A stretch of DNA of 64,000 bases from an uncultured bacterium (GTDB lineage: Bacteria > Bacteroidota > Bacteroidia > Bacteroidales > Bacteroidaceae), in the NCBI GenBank assembly GCA_905216095.1, contig CAJMSQ010000001.1, forward strand, positions 68,893 through 132,892, in the 5' to 3' direction. Shown in pieces: positions 44,654-53,350 of this stretch. The notes below the pieces were generated by a model. The model was not told the DNA's origin, did no database searches, and worked only from the letters and a program-made list of their open reading frames with translations. The translations under genes were made by a program, and so were the position numbers. Within the stretch, counting starts at the first letter, position 1; every line of letters begins with the position of its first letter.

Positions 44654-47422
44654 TCAGTGCGCCTCGAGCCAGTTCGTTCCCGTCCCGCAGTCGGCCACGA
44701 GGGGCACGCTCATGCGGTAGGCCGCCTCCATCTCCGTGATGACGATTTCCCTGACGCGGTCCATCTCTCCGGGGACGACGGAAAAGTTGAGTTCGTCGTG
44801 CACCTGCAATATCATTCTCGATTGCAGCCGCTCCTCCTCGAAGCGTCGGTCTATGCGCACCATGGCCAGTTTGATGATGTCGGCGGCCGTGCCCTGTATG
44901 GGTGCGTTCACGGCGTTGCGCTCCGCATACCCGCGCACCACGGCGTTGCGCGAGGTGATGTCGGGCAGGTAGCGCCGCCGGCCGAAGACCGTCTCGATGT
45001 ATCCGCGCCCGCGGGCCGTCTCGACGCTTCTCTCCATGTATTCTTTCACCTTTGGGTAGGTAGTGAAGTAATTGTCTATGAGTTCTTTTGCCTCCGTGCG
45101 CGACACTTCCATCCGTTCGGCCAGTCCGAACGCCGATATGCCGTATATGATGCCGAAGTTGGCCGTCTTGGCCTTGCGCCGCTCGTCACGGTCCACCTCG
45201 GCGAGATCTTTTCTGAAGATGCGGGCGGCCGTGGCGGCGTGGATGTCCTGTCCGTCGCGGAAGTCGCGTATCATGTGCTCGTCCCCGCTGAGGTGGGCCA
45301 TGATGCGCAGTTCTATCTGCGAGTAGTCCGCCGAGAAGAACGTGCAGCCCGGTTCGGGGACGAAGGCCTTGCGTATCTCGCGGCCGTCGTCGCCGCGTAT
45401 GGGTATGTTCTGCAGGTTCGGGTTGCTCGACGACAGCCGTCCCGTGGCCGTGACGGCCTGGTTGAACGACGTGTGTATCCGCCCCGTTGCCGGATTGATG
45501 AGCCGCGGCAACGCTTCCACGTAGGTGCCGATGAGTTTCTTCAGCGCGCGGTGCGCCAGAATCTTTCCGACGATGGGATGCTTGGGTTTGAGGGCTTCCA
45601 GCACTTCCTCGCCCGTGGAGTACTGCCCGCTTTTTGTCTTTTTCGCCTTGTCGTTGAGCCGCAGCTCGTCGAAAAGCACTTCGCCCACCTGTCTCGGCGA
45701 CGTGATGTTGAATGCGTGTCCCGCCAGTTCGTGGATTTCGCGCTCCAGCTGCTCCATCCGCGCGGCGAAGTGCCGGCCCGTCTCGGCCAGGGCCGTCGTG
45801 TCGAGCCGTACACCCGTGCGCTCCATGCGGGCCAGTACGGGCATGAGCGGCATCTCTATCTCGTCGAAGACTTTCTCCACGCCGAAGCGGCGCATCTCGG
45901 CCTTGAGCGGTTCCACGAGGCGCAGCGTCACGTCGGCGTCCTCGCAGGCATATTCGAAGACCTCGGCCGGCGCGAGTTCCCCCATGTTGCGCTGCCCTTT
46001 CCCCTTCGGCCCGATGAGTTCCTCTATGTGGACGGTGCGGTAGTGCAGGTAAATCTCGGCCAGATAGTCCATGTTGTGCCGCAGCTCGGGCTGGACGACG
46101 TAGTGCGCGAGCATCGTGTCGAACATCGGCGGGCTGAGCCGCACGCCGTAGTTCCCGAACACCGTCAGGTCGTACTTCAGGTTCTGTCCGACCTTCATGA
46201 TTTTTCCGCTCTCGAGGACAGGCCGGAAAATGTTCAGGATTTTTAACGTTTCGTCCCTTTCGGGCGGAACGGGCACGTACCAGGCCTTTCCCGCCCCGGT
46301 CGAGAAGCTCATTCCGACCATTCTGGCCGAAATGGCCTCCGTGCTCGTCGTTTCCGTATCAACACTCAGAATTTCTTTCGTCAAAAGAAAATCACACAAT
46401 TCCCGCATTTCATTCACGTTATCAACGAGATGGTACTCGTGTTCCGTCGTTTTAATCGTTGCGAGGTCGGTTTCTTTTTGTTCTTCCTGTCCGTCACTCG
46501 GAAATTCGTCAAAGAGAGAGCGCTGTACCGGGGCGTTTTTTTGCACACTCCCGGCGGATGGGAATTTTTTCTGCACCAGGGAGCGAAACTCCTGCTCCTC
46601 GAAGAGTTTCTTCAGCAGCTCTTCGTCCGGCGCTTGTGTGCGGAGCGCGTCGAGCGTCACGTCGATGGGCACGTCGGTGCGTATGGTGACGAGATATTTG
46701 GAGAAGCGTATTTTCTCCGCATTGTCCTCCACCTTTTTCCGGAGTGCCCCCTTCAGCTCGCCGGTGCGCTGCAAAAGTCCGTCTATCCCTCCGAACTCGC
46801 CGATGAGCCTTTGGGCCGTTTTCTCACCCACGCCGGGACAGCCCGGAATGTTGTCGGCCGCGTCGCCCATAAGTCCGAGCAAGTCGATGACCTGTGCCGG
46901 GGTAGTGATGGCGTATTTGGCACATACTTCCTCCGGGCCCAGCACCTCCATCGGCGCGGCCCCGTGTCCCGGCCGGCACATGCGTATGCCCGGTCCGACC
47001 AGCTGTGCGTAATCCTTGTCGGGCGTGAACATACGCACTTCCACGCCCTGCGCGGCGGCGCGTTTCGCCACGGTGCCGATGACGTCGTCGGCCTCGAAGC
47101 CCTCGACCTCGAGGATGGGAATGCGGTAGGCGCGGATGATGTCCTTGATGACGGGCACGGAGCGGCGTATGTCCTCGGGCGTGGCCTCGCGCTGCGCCTT
47201 GTACTCGGGATAGGCCTCGTGGCGGAACGTCTTTCCCGCAGGGTCGAATGCGACGGCCAGGTAGTCCGGTTTTTCCTTGCGCAGGAGTTCTTCGAGCGTA
47301 TTCACGAAGCCGAAAACGGCAGAAGTATTTTCGCCGCGCGAGTTGATGCGGGGCGAGCGTATGAGTGCATAGTAAGCGCGATAAATCAGCGCGTAAGCGT
47401 CGAGCAGGTATAATTTTTCCAT
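44654..47422 (-). CDS. polA: DNA polymerase I
   Basis: The start at 47422 (MEKLYLLDAYALIYRAYYAL) gives 922 residues; an in-frame start 18 codons upstream lacks family sequence. The three domains are all present. The 5'-3' exonuclease (1-290) has 'YLVAFDP' type text, 'EVEGFEADDVIGT' and 'TPDKDYAQLV'. The 3'-5' proofreading domain keeps its Asp and Glu in 'ILSVDTETTSTEA'. The polymerase (540-922) has 'FSADYSQIELRIMAHLSGDEH' motif A, 'RRKAKTANFGIIYG' and 'QVHDELNFSV' motif C. It fills gaps and removes RNA primers. It lies divergent from the polyprenyl synthase gene; element copy F lies just downstream. Confidence 0.97.
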   Translation of the reverse strand: MEKLYLLDAYALIYRAYYALIRSPRINSRGENTSAVFGFVNTLEELLRKEKPDYLAVAFDPAGKTFRHEAYPEYKAQREATPEDIRRSVPVIKDIIRAYRIPILEVEGFEADDVIGTVAKRAAAQGVEVRMFTPDKDYAQLVGPGIRMCRPGHGAAPMEVLGPEEVCAKYAITTPAQVIDLLGLMGDAADNIPGCPGVGEKTAQRLIGEFGGIDGLLQRTGELKGALRKKVEDNAEKIRFSKYLVTIRTDVPIDVTLDALRTQAPDEELLKKLFEEQEFRSLVQKKFPSAGSVQKNAPVQRSLFDEFPSDGQEEQKETDLATIKTTEHEYHLVDNVNEMRELCDFLLTKEILSVDTETTSTEAISARMVGMSFSTGAGKAWYVPVPPERDETLKILNIFRPVLESGKIMKVGQNLKYDLTVFGNYGVRLSPPMFDTMLAHYVVQPELRHNMDYLAEIYLHYRTVHIEELIGPKGKGQRNMGELAPAEVFEYACEDADVTLRLVEPLKAEMRRFGVEKVFDEIEMPLMPVLARMERTGVRLDTTALAETGRHFAARMEQLEREIHELAGHAFNITSPRQVGEVLFDELRLNDKAKKTKSGQYSTGEEVLEALKPKHPIVGKILAHRALKKLIGTYVEALPRLINPATGRIHTSFNQAVTATGRLSSSNPNLQNIPIRGDDGREIRKAFVPEPGCTFFSADYSQIELRIMAHLSGDEHMIRDFRDGQDIHAATAARIFRKDLAEVDRDERRKAKTANFGIIYGISAFGLAERMEVSRTEAKELIDNYFTTYPKVKEYMERSVETARGRGYIETVFGRRRYLPDITSRNAVVRGYAERNAVNAPIQGTAADIIKLAMVRIDRRFEEERLQSRMILQVHDELNFSVVPGEMDRVREIVITEMEAAYRMSVPLVADCGTGTNWLEAH

Positions 47423-47442
47423 TTTGTAGCGGGATTTCGCGT

Positions 47443-47512
47443 CAAAGTAACGGGTTTCCACGTCAAAAATACACAAAAGAATCCGTTCTGTGGTGAATTA
47501 TTCGTACTTTTG
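47443..47512. promoter_or_regulatory. Divergent promoters of polA and the polyprenyl synthase gene
   Basis: On the minus strand TTACTTTG (47450-47443) lies 21 bases before the polA ATG. On the plus strand TACTTTTG (47505-47512) lies 21 bases before the synthase ATG. Their -33 elements are weak. Confidence 0.45.
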
Positions 47513-47532
47513 TAAGCCATAAAAGAAAACCG

Positions 47533-48507
47533 ATGGACCATCTGAGCATTATCCGCCGCCCGGTCGAGACCGAATTGTCGTGTTACAAGCGGTATTTTGA
47601 CGAGGCCTTGTCCCACGAAGACGACTTCATGGGGCGGGTGCTGGCGCATGTCCGTTCGCGCAGCGGCAAGATGATGCGTCCGCTCCTCGTGCTGCTGGTC
47701 GCCAAGGAGGCGGGCAGCGTGAACGAGGCCGCTTTGCGTTCCGCCGTGACGCTGGAACTGCTCCACACGGCCAGTCTTGTGCACGACGATGTGGTGGACG
47801 AGAGCGACGAGCGCCGCGGCCAGTCGTCGGTGAATGCCGTTTTCGGCAACAAGGTGGCCGTGCTCATGGGCGACTACCTGCTGTCCACGGCCTTGCGCCA
47901 GGCGGCCATGACGGCCGACCTGCGCTGTGTGGACATCGTGGCCCGGCTGGGCGGTACGCTCTCCGAGGGCGAAGTGTACCAGCTCTCCAACATACGTAGC
48001 GAAGTCAGTTCGGAAGATGCCTATTTCAGCATCATCCGCAGCAAGACCGCCGCGCTTTTCGCCGCCTGCGGCCGTCTGGGTGCGCTGGTGTCGGGGGCGG
48101 ACGACGCTTTTGTGCGGGAAGCCGCGGCTTTCGGCGAGAACGTGGGCATCTGCTTCCAGATACGCGACGATATCTTCGACTATTTCGACGACGGCAACAT
48201 AGGTAAGCCGACGGGAAACGACATGGCGGAAGGCAAGCTCACGCTTCCGGCGCTCTATGTCCTGCGCGCTTCCGGAGACCCGGCGCTGCACGCCGCGGCC
48301 GGCCGCATCAAGCAGGGCAGGGCGGCACAGGCGGATATCGACCTCCTGGTTTCGGCCGCCAAGACCGCGGGCGGCATCGACTATGCCCGCGGCGTGATGG
48401 AGGAATACCGCGAAAAGGCCCTCCGAAACCTTGACGCTTTCACCCGTCCCGACATCCGCGAGGCACTGGCTGCCTATCTGGATTTCGTGATAGGACGGAA
48501 AATCTGA
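47533..48507 (+). CDS. Polyprenyl diphosphate synthase
   Basis: A 324-residue all-alpha prenyltransferase that condenses isopentenyl diphosphate onto allylic diphosphates. The first aspartate-rich motif is 'LVHDDVVDESDERRG' (D-D-x-x-D), the second 'QIRDDIFDYFDD'. 'GKMMRPLLVLLVAK' near residue 45 holds the GKxxRP signature, and 'GDYLLSTAL' is typical. Length and motif type fit a long-chain (E)-synthase making the octaprenyl-type tail of menaquinone, but chain length cannot be read with certainty. Single gene, ends at a strong terminator shared with deoC. Confidence 0.92.
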   Translation: MDHLSIIRRPVETELSCYKRYFDEALSHEDDFMGRVLAHVRSRSGKMMRPLLVLLVAKEAGSVNEAALRSAVTLELLHTASLVHDDVVDESDERRGQSSVNAVFGNKVAVLMGDYLLSTALRQAAMTADLRCVDIVARLGGTLSEGEVYQLSNIRSEVSSEDAYFSIIRSKTAALFAACGRLGALVSGADDAFVREAAAFGENVGICFQIRDDIFDYFDDGNIGKPTGNDMAEGKLTLPALYVLRASGDPALHAAAGRIKQGRAAQADIDLLVSAAKTAGGIDYARGVMEEYREKALRNLDAFTRPDIREALAAYLDFVIGRKI

Positions 48508-48528
48508 TTATCAGCCATCCGCATACAT

Positions 48529-48567
48529 AAATCCCTGTCCCGGTCTTCACCGGAACAGGGATTTTTT
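48529..48567. terminator. Terminator between the prenyl synthase and deoC genes
   Basis: AAATCCCTGTcCCGG pairs with CCGGaACAGGGATTTTTT around a six-base loop. The right arm ends in six T for the plus-strand gene; the deoC stop is 53 bases away on the other side. Confidence 0.85.
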
Positions 48568-48619
48568 CGTGAACCGCAGGGCTGCGTCCTGTTTGTCACG
48601 GCCCTGTGTCTCCTGTCCG

Positions 48620-49543
48620 TCAGAAAGGCTTGCACTCCTCGCCGAGGATGTCGCTCACCAGCAGGTTGGCCAGTCTGCTCGTGCCGATGCGGAAGAGTCC
48701 CTCGCTGATCCATTCCTCGCCCAGTATCTCGCGCACGATGGTGTAGTAGGAGAGGGCGTCGTCCACGGTGCTTACGCCGCCGGCGGCCTTGAATCCGATT
48801 TTCGTCCCTGTGAGGGCGTAATATTCGCGTATGGTCTGACACATCACGTAGGCCGCCTCGGGCGTCGCAGCGGGTTCTATTTTGCCCGTAGACGTCTTGA
48901 TGAAGTCGGCACCCGCGTAGATGGAGAGGATAGAGGCGCGCTTGATGTTCTCGGCCGTCTGCAAGGCTCCCGTTTCGAGTATCACCTTGAGCGGACGTCC
49001 GGCACAGGCGGCCTTGATTTCGGCAATCTCGTCGGCGCAGGTCTCATAGTCGCCGCTCAGGAACTGGCCTACGCTCAGCACACAGTCGATTTCCGTCGCC
49101 CCGTCGTGCACGGCGAGGGCGGTTTCGGCCGTTTTCACCTCGATGAATGTCTGTGAGGAGGGAAAACCTCCGCTCACGCAGGCCACTTCCACGTTATCGG
49201 CCTCGAGTGTCTCGGACACGATTTTGGCGAAGTTCGGGTAGACGCAGATTGTCGAGAGGTGCGGCAGGTCGGGGTGGGCGTCTGCGAATTTGTTCACCCG
49301 TTCCGTGAACTGCAACACGCTTTCCTGCGAGTCGGTCACCTTGAGTGTGGTCAGTTCGACCGTACCGAGCAGCTGGCGTTTCACCTCGTCGGTGTCGTAT
49401 TTCGCCTTGTTTTCATCTATCAGCCGGTGAACGGCCGCGCTTACCTGCTCGTCGTGCAGGTGCAGGTCGAACTTGGCAAATGCCTGTTCGTAGGGACTGA
49501 CGGCGTGTTCGCCGTGGTGGTCGCAATGACAATGTTCGTTCAT
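48620..49543 (-). CDS. deoC: Deoxyribose-phosphate aldolase
   Basis: I chose the ATG at 49543 (MNEHCHCDHHGEHAVSP); the longer frame overlaps the upstream mazG-like gene. A 307-residue class I aldolase that splits 2-deoxyribose 5-phosphate into acetaldehyde and glyceraldehyde 3-phosphate, allowing growth on nucleosides. The Schiff-base lysine is in 'GADFIKTSTGK' and the relay lysine in 'IGFKAAGGVS'; 'ATEIDCVLSVG' supplies the aspartate. The His/Cys-rich N-terminus (EHCHCDHHGEH) is unusual and could bind metal. Last in dtd-mazG-like-deoC. Confidence 0.93.
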   Translation of the reverse strand: MNEHCHCDHHGEHAVSPYEQAFAKFDLHLHDEQVSAAVHRLIDENKAKYDTDEVKRQLLGTVELTTLKVTDSQESVLQFTERVNKFADAHPDLPHLSTICVYPNFAKIVSETLEADNVEVACVSGGFPSSQTFIEVKTAETALAVHDGATEIDCVLSVGQFLSGDYETCADEIAEIKAACAGRPLKVILETGALQTAENIKRASILSIYAGADFIKTSTGKIEPAATPEAAYVMCQTIREYYALTGTKIGFKAAGGVSTVDDALSYYTIVREILGEEWISEGLFRIGTSRLANLLVSDILGEECKPF

Positions 49544-49596
49544 TTTCTTATGGGGTTTATGTATTGTCCGGAGTGTGTTCCGCGGCGTCGTACCGC

Positions 49597-49941
49597 TCAT
49601 TCCCGCAGTTTCGGGTTGCGGATGTGGCGCGTAGCGTCTCTTTTGGTTTTCTTTTCCAGGCTTTTGGCGAAGGCTTCCGTCAGGTCCGTGCCCGTCTGGT
49701 TGGCCAGACAAATCAGCACCCACAGTACGTCGGCCATCTCTTCTGCAGGGTCGGTTGTCTCGCCCGCCTTGAACGATTGGTCGCCATAGCGCCGCGCCAT
49801 CACACGGGCCAGTTCGCCGACCTCTTCCGTGAGGCAGGCCATGTTGGTCAGTTCGCTGAAGTAGCGCACGCCGTAGGTTTTTATCCATTCGTCCACACGT
49901 GCCTGCGCTTCGGCCAGGGTGAGGGGCTTCTCGTTGTCCAT
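49597..49941 (-). CDS. MazG-like nucleotide pyrophosphohydrolase
   Basis: A 114-residue all-alpha MazG-type protein: 'ACLTEEVGELARVMARRYG' and 'AEEMADVLWVLICLANQTG' form the E-E-x-x-E...D-x-x-x-D metal site of the family, which cleaves nucleoside triphosphates to monophosphate and pyrophosphate. This removes damaged or non-canonical nucleotides. It is the short single-domain form. It lies 19 bases after dtd and 53 bases before deoC in the same direction, so three 'clean-up/salvage' functions share a transcript. Confidence 0.9.
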   Translation of the reverse strand: MDNEKPLTLAEAQARVDEWIKTYGVRYFSELTNMACLTEEVGELARVMARRYGDQSFKAGETTDPAEEMADVLWVLICLANQTGTDLTEAFAKSLEKKTKRDATRHIRNPKLRE

Positions 49942-49960
49942 CCGGTATGTTTTTGACGGG

Positions 49961-50413
49961 TTATTCCTTGTTCTTGGTGTCCATGCAGATGGTCACGGGA
50001 CCGTCGTTGAGCAGCTCCACCTGCATGTCCGCGCCGAACTCTCCCGTGCCCACGGGACGTCCCGAGGCGGTCTCCAGTTCCCAGCAGAAGTGTTCGTAGA
50101 GCGGTACGGCGATGTCGTGTCCCGCGGCCCTTATGTATGAGGGGCGGTTGCCCTTCTTGTAGGACGCCATCAGCGTGAACTGGCTCACCACGAGCAGCTC
50201 GCCGCCGACATCCGTTATGCTGCGGTTCATTACGCCGTTCTCGTCGTCGAATACCCGCAGGCCTATGACTTTCCGGGCCAGCCAGTCGGCGTCCCCGGCC
50301 GTATCGGAAGGCTCGATGCCGACAAGGATAAGGAAGCCTTTCCCTATCTCCGATTTCACTTTCCCGCCGATGCTGACGGAGGCGTGCCGCACACGTTGGA
50401 TTACAATTCTCAT
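49961..50413 (-). CDS. dtd: D-aminoacyl-tRNA deacylase
   Basis: A 150-residue Dtd protein that frees tRNA from wrongly attached D-amino acids and glycine. Signature text: 'MRIVIQRVRHASVSIGGKV' at the start, 'SQFTLMASYKKGNRPSY' in the middle (the S-Q-x-x-L active-site strand) and 'DGPVTICMDTKNKE' near the end, the cross-subunit Gly-cisPro motif. Complete at the usual length. First gene of dtd-mazG-like-deoC, with TATATTTG at 50428-50421 upstream. Confidence 0.96.
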   Translation of the reverse strand: MRIVIQRVRHASVSIGGKVKSEIGKGFLILVGIEPSDTAGDADWLARKVIGLRVFDDENGVMNRSITDVGGELLVVSQFTLMASYKKGNRPSYIRAAGHDIAVPLYEHFCWELETASGRPVGTGEFGADMQVELLNDGPVTICMDTKNKE

Positions 50414-50420
50414 TTCGTCG

Positions 50421-50428
50421 CAAATATA
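50421..50428 (-). promoter_or_regulatory. Predicted -7 box of the dtd operon
   Basis: Minus strand TATATTTG followed by C, eight bases before the dtd ATG. Such a short leader is unusual; the transcript would be nearly leaderless. Confidence 0.45.
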
Positions 50429-50501
50429 CGGATTATTCTTCTAAAAAAGGGCGTTTCCGTCCAAAGAGATGCCCGTTTCGGGCCGCTTTTTCCCCGTCTG
50501 C

Positions 50502-50756
50502 GATTTTAACACTATTTGCTTTTGGCGCGTAAATGTATTATCTTTGCAGTGCAGAAGCGGGAAAGGTGGCGGCAGCCGCCTTTTTTCGTGCTTTTAAGCC
50601 CGTTTCCCGGACTTTTTGGCCCGCACATGGGAGAAACTACAAGGCACATGGTTTTTCCTACATGGCATGTAGTTTTTACTATCCCTGTCTTGCGCAACCG
50701 GAAGTGCGGATTTACGCCGTCCGAATTGTGCACGAAGGTTAAAAATGTTAAAGTCG
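50502..50756 (+). repeat. 256-bp promoter-hairpin-palindrome element, copy G
   Basis: Box: TTTG 50515-50518, 20 bases, TATCTTTG 50539-50546. Hairpin: GGCGG-cag-CCGCC 50568-50580 followed by six T. One good palindrome CTACATGGCATGTAG lies at about 50658-50672, another is decayed. The closing GGTTAAAAATGTTAAAGTCG ends at 50756. The 3' end faces the uvrC stop codon. Nearly identical to copy D up to the palindromes. Confidence 0.88.
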
Positions 50757-50861
50757 GGTCTCCTCCGGATGCCTTCCGGAGAGGGTGGAAAGCAACTTGG
50801 ACCGTCCGGTTCCTGTCTTAGAAAAAGAAATAAGTCTTTGTTTGTTGATTGTCAGGGAGTT

Positions 50862-52700
50862 CTACTCTTTTCCCGCCGCGTCGTGCAATGCCTGGTGGAG
50901 CTTCAGGCCGCGTGCCTGCCCGATGATGTCCTGCAACTGCCCGACGGAGGCTTCGCGTATCTGTTTCACGCTGCCGAACGACTTCAGTAACAGCGTCTTG
51001 GTCTTTTCTCCCACTCCCGGGATGCTGTCGAGCGCGGAGGCAACCTGCCGCTTCGAGCGCTTGTCCCGGTGGAAACTGATGGCGAAGCGGTGCACCTCGT
51101 CCTGCATCTGCGTGAGCAGGCGGAACAAGGGGCTGTCCGCTTTCATCCCGATGCTCACGGCGGGGAAGCCGAAAAGCAGCTCGCGCGTGCGGTGACGGCT
51201 GTCCTTGGCCAGTCCCGCTATGGGAATCTGCAGTTGCAGCTCGTCTTCGACCACCTGCCTTATGACCTCCATCTGTCCCTTGCCGCCATCGGCGATAATC
51301 AGGTCGGGTAGGGGAGCTTCCTCGGCTTGCAGACGCGAATAACGGCGGTGCACCACCTCGCGCATCGAGGCATAGTCGTCCGGCCCGGCCACTGTCCTGA
51401 TGATATATTTGCGGTATGATTTCTTGGCCGGTTTCAGCTTTTCGAAGACCACGCACGCGGCCACCGCGTCCTCGCCTTGCAGGTTCGAGTTGTCGAAGAG
51501 TTCGATGCGGTAAGGCAGTTTTTCCAGTCCCAGTTCGGCCTGTATTTCCTTCATCATGCGCACCGATTTTTGCTCGGGATTCAGCTTCTCGGCCTGTTTC
51601 AGACGGTCGAATTTGTATTGCCTGACATTCAGTTTCGACAACTCCAGCAGTTTTTTCTTCTCTCCCTTTTGCGGCACGGTCTGCGTGGCGTATCCCTCGG
51701 GCAGGTCTGTCGGGAAGGGCACGACTATCTCGCGGGCCATGCTGCCGTAACGGCTGCGCATCTCGACGATGCCCAAGGCCAGCAGTTCGGCGTCGGTCTC
51801 GTCCAGTCGCTTGCGGTACTCGAAGGTGAACGCCTGGTTGATGCAGCCGTGCGTCACGTGCAGGTAGTTGATGTAAGCCGTCTTTCCGTCGCTCTCTATG
51901 TTGAAGACGTCGATGTCGTTCAGCAGGTTGGGGACGACTTCACTGCGGGCGCGGAATTTTTCGATGGTGTCATAGCGTTCCTTGATGGCCTGTGCCTCCT
52001 CGAAGCGCAGTTGCCCGGCCAGTTCCACCATCTGATCCTTCATCCGGCGCGCCACTTCGGCCGTATTCCCCTTCAGGATTTCGCGGCAGGCGGCGATGTT
52101 CTCCATGTATTCCTCGCGGCTCTGGCGGCCGACACACGGTCCGTCGCACCGGTGTATGTGGTAGTCCAGACAGACCTCGTACCTGCCGCTCTTCACGCCC
52201 TCTTCCGTCATCGGCTGGCGGCAGGAACGCGGGCGGTAAAGCTCCTTGCACAGGTCGAGCAGGGCGTACATCGTCGGTACATGGCTGTACGGTCCGTAGT
52301 AGGTGGCGCCCCGTGCCGTGCGCTGGCGGGTCTTGAAGATGCGGGGCAGGTATTCGTTCGTCACGGCTATGGACGGGTAGGTCTTGTCGTCCTTCAGCAG
52401 CACGTTGTAGCGCGGTTTGTAACGCTTGATGAGGTTGTTCTCGAGCAGGAGCGCGTCCTCCTCTGTCTTGACCACCACATAGCGGATGTCACGTATCTTC
52501 CGCACCAGCAGGCGCGTCTTGTCCGATTGCTGCTCCTTGTTGAAGTAAGAGCTGACGCGGCGTTTCAGGTTCTTTGCCTTGCCTACGTATATGATTGTGC
52601 CCGACTCGTCGAGATACTGATAGCATCCCGGCGTGTCGGGCAGGTTCAGAACGATGCCCTTCAGGTATTCCTGGATTTTTTCCCGGTCTTCTTTTTTCAT
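50862..52700 (-). CDS. uvrC: Excinuclease ABC subunit C
   Basis: A 612-residue nuclease that makes both incisions in nucleotide excision repair. The GIY-YIG domain near residues 20-50 reads 'TPGCYQYLDESGTIIYVGKA', followed by 'NLKRRVSSYF'. A cysteine pair occurs at 'DYHIHRCDGPCVG', then a UVR-like segment ('LAGQLRFEEAQAIKERYD'). The RNase H-like endonuclease half has 'IELFDNSNLQGEDAVAA' and 'LPDLIIADGGKGQ'. C-terminal helix-hairpin-helix pair: 'SIPGVGEKTKTLLLKSFGS'. Complete. Third in mnmG-apt-uvrC, 35 bases after apt. Confidence 0.97.
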   Translation of the reverse strand: MKKEDREKIQEYLKGIVLNLPDTPGCYQYLDESGTIIYVGKAKNLKRRVSSYFNKEQQSDKTRLLVRKIRDIRYVVVKTEEDALLLENNLIKRYKPRYNVLLKDDKTYPSIAVTNEYLPRIFKTRQRTARGATYYGPYSHVPTMYALLDLCKELYRPRSCRQPMTEEGVKSGRYEVCLDYHIHRCDGPCVGRQSREEYMENIAACREILKGNTAEVARRMKDQMVELAGQLRFEEAQAIKERYDTIEKFRARSEVVPNLLNDIDVFNIESDGKTAYINYLHVTHGCINQAFTFEYRKRLDETDAELLALGIVEMRSRYGSMAREIVVPFPTDLPEGYATQTVPQKGEKKKLLELSKLNVRQYKFDRLKQAEKLNPEQKSVRMMKEIQAELGLEKLPYRIELFDNSNLQGEDAVAACVVFEKLKPAKKSYRKYIIRTVAGPDDYASMREVVHRRYSRLQAEEAPLPDLIIADGGKGQMEVIRQVVEDELQLQIPIAGLAKDSRHRTRELLFGFPAVSIGMKADSPLFRLLTQMQDEVHRFAISFHRDKRSKRQVASALDSIPGVGEKTKTLLLKSFGSVKQIREASVGQLQDIIGQARGLKLHQALHDAAGKE

Positions 52701-52735
52701 GTTCCCGCCTTTCCGCTGTTCGTCCTGCGGTTTTC

Positions 52736-53272
52736 TTATTCCGTCAATGTGAGGAGCGTGGTGACTTCATGTCCGTCGCCGAGTGTCTCGCGGCCGGTAA
52801 GTCCTTCCATGCGCAGTTCTATGAGGAAGTTGATGAGGATTTCTTTCGGTTTGAAGCGTTCGACGAGGTCGCAGGCCGCCTGCATCGAACCGCCGGTGGC
52901 CAGCAGGTCGTCGTGGATGAGCACCACGTCGCCCGGAGATATGGCATCCTCGTGGATTTCTATGGTGTCGAGTCCGTATTCTTTCTTGTAGTGCGCCTTG
53001 ACCGTAATGCCCGGCAGTTTTCCCGGCTTGCGGCACATCACGAAGCCCGCGCCGATTTCTGCGGCCAGTATGGCGCCCATCACGAACCCTCTTGATTCGA
53101 TGCCTACCACCTTGGTGATGCCGCGGTCCTTATAGATACGGACAAGTTCGTCCAGCATCTCGCGCACGCAATCCGGGCTCTTGAACAGTGTGCTCACGTC
53201 CTTGAACTGTATGCCCGGCTTGGGGAAATCCGGAATGTTTCTAAGATTTTCTAACAACAACTTTTTATTCAT
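52736..53272 (-). CDS. apt: Adenine phosphoribosyltransferase
   Basis: A 178-residue type I phosphoribosyltransferase that makes AMP from adenine and PRPP (purine salvage). 'NIPDFPKPGIQFKDVSTLF' is the Apt-specific hood region, 'VVGIESRGFVMGAILA' follows, and the PRPP loop is 'VVLIHDDLLATGGSMQAA'. Complete and of normal length. It lies between mnmG and uvrC, read the same way. The 78-base gap to mnmG contains the parS-like site. Confidence 0.96.
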   Translation of the reverse strand: MNKKLLLENLRNIPDFPKPGIQFKDVSTLFKSPDCVREMLDELVRIYKDRGITKVVGIESRGFVMGAILAAEIGAGFVMCRKPGKLPGITVKAHYKKEYGLDTIEIHEDAISPGDVVLIHDDLLATGGSMQAACDLVERFKPKEILINFLIELRMEGLTGRETLGDGHEVTTLLTLTE

Positions 53273-53305
53273 AAGTACTTGTTTATGTGATGGGTTGTAA
53301 ATGCT

Positions 53306-53321
53306 TGTTTCACGTGAAACG
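53306..53321. promoter_or_regulatory. parS-like centromere site (ParB binding)
   Basis: TGTTTCACGTGAAACG matches the ParB/Spo0J consensus TGTTNCACGTGAAACA at 15 of 16 positions, with the full GTTTCACGTGAAAC palindrome intact. It sits in the 78-base gap between mnmG and apt. mnmG (gidA) lies near the replication origin in many bacteria, where parS sites cluster. I found no other copy by eye in the window. Confidence 0.72.
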
Positions 53322-53350
53322 CGGATAAGGTTTCGTGGATGCGAGCCCCG

